Below are positions 27,129 through 32,078 of a stretch of DNA of 32,078 nt, in pieces; position 1 is the stretch's first letter; the number at the start of each line of letters is the position of its first letter. Under the pieces are notes generated by a model. The model saw only the letters and a list, made by a program, of their open reading frames with translations. It made no database searches and was not told the origin of the DNA. Both the position numbers and the translations under genes were made by a program. The stretch is from Streptomyces sp. ISL-36. Its GTDB lineage: Bacteria > Actinomycetota > Actinomycetes > Streptomycetales > Streptomycetaceae. Where the stretch lies: the NCBI RefSeq assembly GCF_018614205.1, contig NZ_JAGGOS010000122.1:35624-67701 (forward strand). The letters are read 5' to 3'.

Positions 27129-28184
27129 TCACCACCCCAGCCGCCGGAGCGCCTTCGCCGCGTCCAGCCCGCACGCCCCAGGGCCGGCGTCCGACCACGC
27201 CGCCCCGCACAAGGCCCGCACGCCGTCGAGCGCGTCCCCTTCGCCGTCCAGCACCAGCGCTCCCCCGCTCACCGACGCCGTCCACCCCTCGCACACGAAG
27301 CCGCCGTCGGCCTCCGTCACCTCGGGCTGCCCCACGAGCAACCCCCGCAGATCCGCCGCCACATACGTCGGCCGGTGCTCCGGCACCGCCGACAGCAGCT
27401 GCGCCACGTCCGTCACCCCGGTCAGCACGAGCAGCGAGTCCACACCTCCGTTGAACGCCCCCTCGATGTCCGTGTCCAGCCGGTCCCCGACCACCAACGG
27501 CCGCTCGGCGCCGGTCCGCAGCACCGTCTCACGGTGCATGGGGGGCAACGGCTTCCCCGCCACCTTCGGCTCCACGAGACCGCCCGTGGCGATCCGGACG
27601 ACCTCCACCGCGGCCCCGTTCCCCGGCCCGATCCCCCGCGGCCCCGGAATGGTCAGGTCCGTGTTCGACGCGTACCAGGGCACGCCCCGCGCCACCGCAT
27701 AGCCCGCCTCCACAAGGCGCCCCCAGGGCAGCTCCGGCCCGCCGTACCCCTGCACGACCGCCGCCAGACCCTCCTCGTCCGCCGACTCCACCGGCTCCAG
27801 GCCCCGCTCACGCAGCGCCACCCGCAGCCCCTCCCCGCCGATCACCAACACCCGCGAGCCGGGGGGCACTTCGTCGGCGATCAACCGCGCCACCGCCTGC
27901 GCCGACGTGATGACGTCCCCTGCCTCGGCCGGCACCCCCAGCTCGGTCAGGTGCGCGGCCACCGCGTCCGGCGTCCGCAAGGCGTTGTTGGTGACGTACG
28001 CGAGGTGCATGCCGCCTGCCCGCGCCGAGCCCAGCGCGTCGACGGCGTGGGGAATCGCCTCGCCGCCCGCGTACACCACACCGTCCAGGTCCAGCAGCGC
28101 CGTGTCGTACGCCTCGCTCAGCGCCCGCGCGCTGCCGCCCGGCCGATTCCTGCCCTGCCGGCCCTGACCGCCGCCGTCACCCAT
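27129..28184 (-). CDS. HAD-IIA phosphatase (NagD / Rv1692-like)
   Basis: 351 residues from ATG 28184 with GAGGAG 9 nt upstream. HAD motif I is LLDLDGVVYAG (nucleophile D32, acid/base D34), motif II is AYVTNNALRTP, motif III Lys lies in PKVAGKPLPP and motif IV is VVGDRLDTDIEGAF. The type II cap (C2) sits between motifs II and III. About 70 C-terminal residues extend beyond the core. Its homologue in the same neighbourhood of M. tuberculosis, Rv1692, is reported as a glycerol-3-phosphate phosphatase acting in polar-lipid turnover, so that activity is a reasonable guess here. The gene starts 85 bp from the divergent DUF1015 gene and ends about 195 bp before the FecCD operon. The start is in line with other Streptomyces homologues known to me. 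Confidence 0.92.
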   Translation of the reverse strand: MGDGGGQGRQGRNRPGGSARALSEAYDTALLDLDGVVYAGGEAIPHAVDALGSARAGGMHLAYVTNNALRTPDAVAAHLTELGVPAEAGDVITSAQAVARLIADEVPPGSRVLVIGGEGLRVALRERGLEPVESADEEGLAAVVQGYGGPELPWGRLVEAGYAVARGVPWYASNTDLTIPGPRGIGPGNGAAVEVVRIATGGLVEPKVAGKPLPPMHRETVLRTGAERPLVVGDRLDTDIEGAFNGGVDSLLVLTGVTDVAQLLSAVPEHRPTYVAADLRGLLVGQPEVTEADGGFVCEGWTASVSGGALVLDGEGDALDGVRALCGAAWSDAGPGACGLDAAKALRRLGW

Positions 28185-28257
28185 GACCTCGTACTCCTCA
28201 CATCACCGCGGGAAAGCCCCCCGCTCCCCCGATCATCGCTCATAGCCACCGCCCACT

Positions 28258-28263
28258 TACGAT
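28258..28263 (+). promoter_or_regulatory. Candidate -10 of a leaderless DUF1015 promoter
   Basis: TACGAT lies 6 nt before ATG 28270 with no Shine-Dalgarno between. No convincing -35 was found. The 85-bp gap is shared with the divergent HAD gene. Confidence 0.4.
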
Positions 28264-28269
28264 TGCGTA

Positions 28270-29556
28270 ATGAACACCTCAGGTCCCGCGGCCGACGACG
28301 TCCGCGCCGACGGTCTGCGTCTGGTCCCGTTCCGGGGACTCCGCTACGTCCCGGAACGGGTCGGCAGCCTGGCCGCCGTGACCTCCCCGCCGTACGACGT
28401 CGTCGTGCGGCCCGACGGACTGCACCACCTCGAGTCCGCCGACCCCCACAACATCGTCCGGCTGATCCTGCCGCAGGCCGTCGTCGCCGGCACCCGTCAC
28501 CGCAAGGCCGCCGTCACCCTCGACCGCTGGCTCGCCGAAGGCGTCCTCGCACCGGACCCCGAGCCCTCGCTCTACGTGTACGAGCAGCACGGCGACGGCA
28601 TCCTCCAACGGGGCGTCATCGGCGCGCTGGAGCTCTCCACACCGGCGGAGGGCATCGTCCTGCCCCACGAGGACGTGATGCCGCACGTGGTCGAGGACCG
28701 CGCGGCGCTGATGCGGACGACCGCCGCGAACCTGGAGCCGCTGCTCCTCACGTACCGCGGTGACGGCGACGGCGCCGCGGATGTCATCGAACGCACCGTC
28801 CAGCGCGAGCCGCTGCTCTCCACCACCACGGAGGACGGCTTCCATCACCGTCTCTGGTCGGTCACGGATCCCGCCGAGCTCGCCACGATCACGGCCGGTC
28901 TCGCGGAGCACCAGGCGCTGATCGCCGACGGCCACCACCGCTGGGCGACCTACCTCCGCCTGCGCGAGGAGCACGACTCGCCGAGCCCGTGGAACTACGG
29001 CCTGGTGCTCCTCATCGACACCGCCCGCTACCCGCTGCGGGTCCGCGCGATCCACCGGCTCCTCAACCGCCTGCCGGTCGCGGACGCGCTCGCGGCCCTC
29101 GGGGACGGCTTCCGTGTCCGCCGCGTCGAGGGCCCCCTTCCGAGGGCCCTGGAGTCCCTGGCGTCGGCGGCGGCCGAGGGCAACGCCTTCCTCCTCACCG
29201 GCGACGGCGCGTTCCACCTCGTCGACCGGCCGAACCCGGAGCTGCTCTCCCGCACGGTCCGCACGGACCGCCCCGAAGCCTGGCGCACCCTGGACGCGAC
29301 GGTCCTGCACGCCACGCTCCTCGACCACCTCTGGCACATCCCGGACGCTCCCGAGGACATCAGCTACATCCACGACACCGCGGCCGCCGTCGCCCAGGCG
29401 GAACGCCGCGGCGGTACGGCGGTGCTCATGCATCCGGTACGGGAAGACGTCGTACGGGACCTGGCGCGGCAGGGCGTCACCATGCCCCGCAAGTCGACGT
29501 CCTTCGGCCCGAAGCCGGCGACGGGCCTGGTGCTCAGAAGCCTGGCGCTGGACTGA
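28270..29556 (+). CDS. DUF1015 family protein
   Basis: 428 residues from ATG 28270. The start (LVPFRGLRYVPERVGSLAAVTSPPYDVV) and the middle motif IADGHHRWATYLRLREE near residue 217 are the signatures of DUF1015 (SpsC-annotated in some genomes); the GHHR motif suggests a metal or phosphate site, but no activity is established. Cytosolic, no signal or membrane segment. It is divergent from the HAD phosphatase and convergent with the RDD/RGG-TPR gene, ended by a strong bidirectional terminator. A DUF1015 gene beside this HAD gene is common in Streptomyces as far as I recall. Function unknown. Confidence 0.9.
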   Translation: MNTSGPAADDVRADGLRLVPFRGLRYVPERVGSLAAVTSPPYDVVVRPDGLHHLESADPHNIVRLILPQAVVAGTRHRKAAVTLDRWLAEGVLAPDPEPSLYVYEQHGDGILQRGVIGALELSTPAEGIVLPHEDVMPHVVEDRAALMRTTAANLEPLLLTYRGDGDGAADVIERTVQREPLLSTTTEDGFHHRLWSVTDPAELATITAGLAEHQALIADGHHRWATYLRLREEHDSPSPWNYGLVLLIDTARYPLRVRAIHRLLNRLPVADALAALGDGFRVRRVEGPLPRALESLASAAAEGNAFLLTGDGAFHLVDRPNPELLSRTVRTDRPEAWRTLDATVLHATLLDHLWHIPDAPEDISYIHDTAAAVAQAERRGGTAVLMHPVREDVVRDLARQGVTMPRKSTSFGPKPATGLVLRSLALD

Positions 29557-29565
29557 GCACACAGA

Positions 29566-29602
29566 AAAAGGGCGGCACCCCGGGGAGGGGTGCCGCCCTT
29601 TT
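29566..29602. terminator. Bidirectional rho-independent terminator
   Basis: Perfect 16-bp stem: aaaagggcggcacccc (29566-29581) pairs with ggggtgccgccctttt (29587-29602), 5-nt loop. The arms have A and T runs at their outer ends, so it works in both directions. It lies between the convergent DUF1015 and RDD/RGG-TPR genes. Confidence 0.95.
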
Positions 29603-29620
29603 CTCGTCAGACGTCAGATG

Positions 29621-31696
29621 TCAGACGCGGTCGTCCTCGTCGTCCTCGTCCTCGTCGTCGTCCTCGTCGTTGTCGAGGTCTTCGACGTCGTCCTCGTCCG
29701 CGTGGACGGCCACGGTCTCTACGATCTCGTCGGTCTCGTCCGAGTCGTCGATGGCGTCCACGAACTCGACACCGTCCAGCTCGGCGAGCCGGTCGGAGGC
29801 GTCCGTGGCTCCGTCCTTGTCCGACTCCAGCGCCTTGGCGAACCACTCACGGGCCTCGTCCTCACGTCCGGCGGCCAGCAGCGCGTCGGCGTAGGCGTAC
29901 CGCAGGCGCGCGGTCCACGGGTGCACGGCGGTGGACGCGAGCTCGGGGCTCTGCAGGGTCACGATGGCGGCGTCCAGCTGCCCCATGTCCCGGCGGGCAC
30001 CCGCGGCGACGAGCCGCATCTCGACCTGTCCGGCCTTGTCCAGCTTCTGCGTCTCCGGCTCACCGGCCATCGCGAGCGCGCGCTCGGGCCGGCCCATACC
30101 GCGCTCGCAGTCGGCCATCACGGGCCACAGCTCGACGCCACCGTTCATCCGCCGCGCGGCCCGGAACTCGGCCAGCGCCTCGGAGTACTTCTGCGTGGCG
30201 TACGCGGCGAAGCCGGCGGCCTCACGCACGGCGGCGACGCGGGAGGCGAGCCGCAGGGCGATACGGGAGTAGGCGTACGCCTGCTCGGGGTCCTCGTCGA
30301 TCAGGTTGGCGACCATGACGAGGTTGCGGGCGACGTCCTCGGCGAGCCCCTTGGGGAGGCTCATCAGCTCCTGGCGCACGTCGGCGTCGATCTCCTCACC
30401 GGTGATCTCCGACGGGATCGGCAGCCGCTTGATGGGCGCGCGATCCGGCCGGTCCCGGTCCCGGTCGTCGCGACGCCCGTAGCCACCCCGGTCGTCCCGA
30501 CCGCGGTAACCACCACCACCCCGGTTGTCGTCACGCCGGTCGTCACGACGGAAGCCACCGCCACGGTTGTCGTCCCGACGCGGCCCACGGGGGCGGTCGT
30601 CACGGCGGTCGTCACGGCGGTCATCACGGCGCTCGTCCCGACGGAAGGGCGGACGCTCCTCCCGCTGGAAGCCGCCACCGCGGTTGTCGTCCCGACGGTC
30701 GTCACGGCGGAAGCCACCGCCACGGTTGTCATCACGCCGGTCATCACGCCGGTCATCGCGACGCTCGTCCCGACGGAAGGGGGGCCGCTCCCCACCACGG
30801 TCGTCACGGCGGTCATCACGGCGCTCGTCCCGACGGAAGGCCGGCCGCTCCCCACCACGGTCGTCGCGGCGGAAGGACGGACGGTCGTCCCGCTGGAAGC
30901 CGCCACCGCGGTTGTCGTCCCGACGGTCGTCACGGCGGAAGCCACCGCCACGGTTGTCATCACGCCGGTCATCACGCCGGTCATCGCGACGGAAGCCGCC
31001 ACCACCACGGTTGTCGCCACCACGGTCGTCGCGACGGAAGGGAGGACGCTCCCCGCCACGGTCGTCACGGCGGAAGGACGGACGGTCGCCACCACGGTCA
31101 TCGCGACGGAAGGACGGACGGTCGTCACGGCGGTCATCGCGACGGAACCCGCCGCCACCGCGGTTGTCGCTCCCACGGAAGCCACCACCACGGTTGTCCC
31201 CGCCACGGTTTTCGCCACTGCGGAACCCGCCGCCGCCACGGTTGTCGCTCCCACGGAAGCCACCACCACGGTTCTCGCCGCCACGGTTGTCCCCGCCACG
31301 GTCGTCACGACGGAAGCCGCCACCGCCACGGTTGTCGCCGCCACGGTTGTCCCCGCCACGGAAGCCACCGCCGCGGTTGTCATCGCGCCGGTCGTCGCGA
31401 CGGAAGGGGGGACGCTCCCCGCCACGGTCGTCACGGCGGTCATCACGGCGGTCATCACGGCGCTCGTCACGACGGAAGGCCGGCCGCTCCCCACCACGGT
31501 CATCGCGACGGAAGGACGGACGGTCGTCACGTCGGTCATCGCGACGGAAGCCGCCACCGCCGCGGTTGTCGCCGCCGCGGTTGTCGCTGCCGCCACGGTT
31601 GTCGTCACGACGCGGTCCGCGGAAGCCGCCCCGGTCGCCACCGTCCCTACGACGCGGCTCGCGCTCCGGACGATCGTCGGGAGAGTTGGTGGACAT
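29621..31696 (-). CDS. TPR protein with long RDD/RGG disordered N-terminus and acidic tail
   Basis: 691 residues from ATG 31696 with CAGGAG 8 nt upstream. Residues 1 to about 417 are almost only Arg, Asp, Gly, Asn, Phe and Ser in repeated short modules such as RRDDR, DNRGGGFRRDD, RPSFRRDD and RGGERPPFRRD. Residues about 418-660 form a helical region opening with KRLPIPSEITGEEIDADVR and containing TPR-like pairs (QKYSEALAEFRAARRM, GREDEAREWFAKALE). The last 35 residues are an acidic tail (DNDEDDDEDEDDEDD). The ordered part matches Rv1691 of M. tuberculosis by position next to the HAD phosphatase. RGG-like repeats with regular charge patterning often bind RNA or drive condensates; that is inference. 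It lies 87 bp left of the rRNA terminator and ends at a bidirectional terminator. The repeat-DNA keeps all frames open, so overlapping frames are not genes. Confidence 0.93.
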   Translation of the reverse strand: MSTNSPDDRPEREPRRRDGGDRGGFRGPRRDDNRGGSDNRGGDNRGGGGFRRDDRRDDRPSFRRDDRGGERPAFRRDERRDDRRDDRRDDRGGERPPFRRDDRRDDNRGGGFRGGDNRGGDNRGGGGFRRDDRGGDNRGGENRGGGFRGSDNRGGGGFRSGENRGGDNRGGGFRGSDNRGGGGFRRDDRRDDRPSFRRDDRGGDRPSFRRDDRGGERPPFRRDDRGGDNRGGGGFRRDDRRDDRRDDNRGGGFRRDDRRDDNRGGGFQRDDRPSFRRDDRGGERPAFRRDERRDDRRDDRGGERPPFRRDERRDDRRDDRRDDNRGGGFRRDDRRDDNRGGGFQREERPPFRRDERRDDRRDDRRDDRPRGPRRDDNRGGGFRRDDRRDDNRGGGGYRGRDDRGGYGRRDDRDRDRPDRAPIKRLPIPSEITGEEIDADVRQELMSLPKGLAEDVARNLVMVANLIDEDPEQAYAYSRIALRLASRVAAVREAAGFAAYATQKYSEALAEFRAARRMNGGVELWPVMADCERGMGRPERALAMAGEPETQKLDKAGQVEMRLVAAGARRDMGQLDAAIVTLQSPELASTAVHPWTARLRYAYADALLAAGREDEAREWFAKALESDKDGATDASDRLAELDGVEFVDAIDDSDETDEIVETVAVHADEDDVEDLDNDEDDDEDEDDEDDRV
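30445..31650. repeat. In-frame repeat array encoding the RDD/RGG region
   Basis: A mosaic of short direct repeats (such as ggtcgtcacggcggaag and ccaccgcggttgtcg) covers about 1.2 kb. The longest perfect pair found is 104 bp, 30660-30763 and 30888-30991, offset by 228 bp (76 codons), so recombination between copies would keep the frame. Spacing is irregular and no spacers are unique, so this is not a CRISPR array. Confidence 0.9.
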
Positions 31697-31783
31697 CGAC
31701 GTGACTCCTGTCTTCGGGTACTGCAGTCATTCTCGCGCAGTCGGCACTCCGACGCGCTTCGAAAAATTCAAGGCAAAACAAAA

Positions 31784-31825
31784 AGGACCCTTGGTCCCAG
31801 CATGAACGCTGGGACCAAGGGTCCT
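31784..31825 (-). terminator. rRNA operon terminator
   Basis: Perfect 18-bp stem: 31784-31801 pairs with 31808-31825 around a 6-nt loop. On the minus strand it is followed by TTTTGTTTTG, a U-rich tail. It lies about 10 nt past the 5S end. Confidence 0.95.
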
Positions 31826-31835
31826 GAAAGATTGT

Positions 31836-31952
31836 TCGGCGGCGTCCTACTCTCCCACAGGGTCCCCCCTGCAGTACCATCGGCGCTGAAAGGCTTAGCT
31901 TCCGGGTTCGGAATGTAACCGGGCGTTTCCCTAACGCTATGACCACCGAAAC
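31836..31952 (-). rRNA. rrf: 5S ribosomal RNA
   Basis: On the minus strand the gene begins GTTTCGGTGGTCATAGCG at 31952 and ends ACGCCGCCGAA near 31836; the ends pair as helix I. The internal CCGAACCCGGAAGCTAAG segment and TAGGACGCCGCC end are standard for Streptomyces 5S. Length about 117 nt; the exact 3' end may differ by 1-3 nt. It is transcribed with 23S from the right and ends at the rRNA terminator. Confidence 0.97.
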
Positions 31953-32059
31953 CCTATCGGGTTCTAGCGAACAAGCACACTCTTCAATTAAAAGTGGAGC
32001 TGGTTCAACCGGTGCGACTGTTCGCAACCCGGGAACCACACAGTGGACGCGAGCAAATG
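31953..32059 (-). other. 23S-5S rRNA spacer
   Basis: About 107 nt between the 23S 3' end and 5S, comparatively AT-rich, with no tRNA gene. It would hold RNase processing sites. Confidence 0.75.
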
Positions 32060-32078
32060 AGGACAAGCCCTCGGCCTA
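32060..32078 (-). rRNA. rrl: 23S ribosomal RNA, 3' end only
   Basis: On the minus strand the window opens with TAGGCCGAGGGCTTGTCC, the expected end of Streptomyces 23S rRNA (after ...ACCGGTACTAA). The rest lies outside the window. The exact 3' terminus is uncertain by several nucleotides. Confidence 0.85.

Noticed and set aside
30445..31650. CRISPR-like array
   Set aside because: Repeats are in-frame, irregular in size and spacing, overlap one another and have no unique spacers; no cas genes nearby.
29114..31918. A 934-codon plus-strand frame rich in Val/Thr and a 426-codon Ser/Arg-rich plus-strand frame opposite the RDD/RGG gene
   Set aside because: They are antisense shadows of repetitive, stop-poor DNA; the longer one even runs across the rRNA terminator and into the 5S gene. 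The minus-strand frame has a ribosome-binding site and an ordered TPR-like domain.
31953..32059. tRNA gene in the 23S-5S spacer
   Set aside because: No cloverleaf or TpsiC (GGTTCGAATCC-like) arm is visible.

Overview
The window is high-GC actinobacterial chromosome, almost certainly from a Streptomyces species: strong G/C bias at third codon positions, frequent GTG/TTG starts, long Pro/Gly/Ala-rich extensions, a DmdR/IdeR-type iron box, and a gene order (scpA - ParA-like - ald - NUDIX - pyrG ... recN - NAD kinase - tlyA - HAD phosphatase - TPR protein) known from Streptomyces and, in skeleton form, from Mycobacterium tuberculosis (Rv1691 to Rv1709). It looks like core chromosome, not a prophage or plasmid. 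No IS element, tRNA, CRISPR array or integrase was seen.

Layout, left to right. 1-2237 (minus): chromosome-segregation block, with a ParA-like ATPase, a small ribbon-helix-helix-like partner and the disordered N-terminus of ScpA running off the left edge. 2579-3694 (minus): alanine dehydrogenase with its own terminator. 3842-8403 (minus): a STAND-type ATPase with TPRs, an ADP-ribose pyrophosphatase-like NUDIX enzyme and CTP synthase, each of the last two followed by a hairpin terminator. 8842-12187 (plus): a GH15 glucoamylase/trehalase-like enzyme and a covalent-FAD (BBE-type) oxidase. 12191-15425 (minus): an APC permease and a Tat-exported flavin amine oxidase, divergent from a PucR-type regulator (15587-17218, plus). 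These, with the BBE oxidase, look like an accessory amine-oxidation module set into the conserved backbone. 17314-19232 (minus): a GT4 glycosyltransferase and a minimal MraY/WecA-like membrane protein. 19242-19620: noncoding degenerate repeats where other Streptomyces are expected to carry steA and an mctB-like gene.

19621-23600 (minus): recN, NAD kinase, tlyA and a small hypothetical gene; the last three are tightly packed, with a TTGA overlap between tlyA and the kinase gene. A 42-bp gap with nested divergent promoters separates this block from an SCP2-domain gene (plus). 23979-26934 (minus): a siderophore-type ABC importer (two FecCD permeases and an ATPase, coupled by 4-bp start/stop overlaps) behind an iron box; no binding-protein gene is in view. 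27129-28184 (minus): HAD-IIA phosphatase, divergent from a DUF1015 gene (28270-29556, plus) that ends at a strong bidirectional terminator. 29621-31696 (minus): a 691-residue protein with about 417 residues of RDD/RGG-type low-complexity repeats, a TPR-like region and an acidic tail. The right end is the tail of an rRNA operon on the minus strand: the last bases of 23S, the 5S gene and an 18-bp-stem terminator.

Two themes recur. At least seven genes (pucR-like, PNPT-like, recN, small hypothetical, SCP2, FecCD permease, DUF1015) have a TANNNT -10-like hexamer 6-8 nt before the start codon and no clear Shine-Dalgarno, which suggests leaderless transcripts. Low-complexity, repeat-expanding protein segments also recur (ScpA N-terminus, RHH protein linker, RDD/RGG protein). 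All assignments come from reading the sequence and family knowledge; no database search was run.
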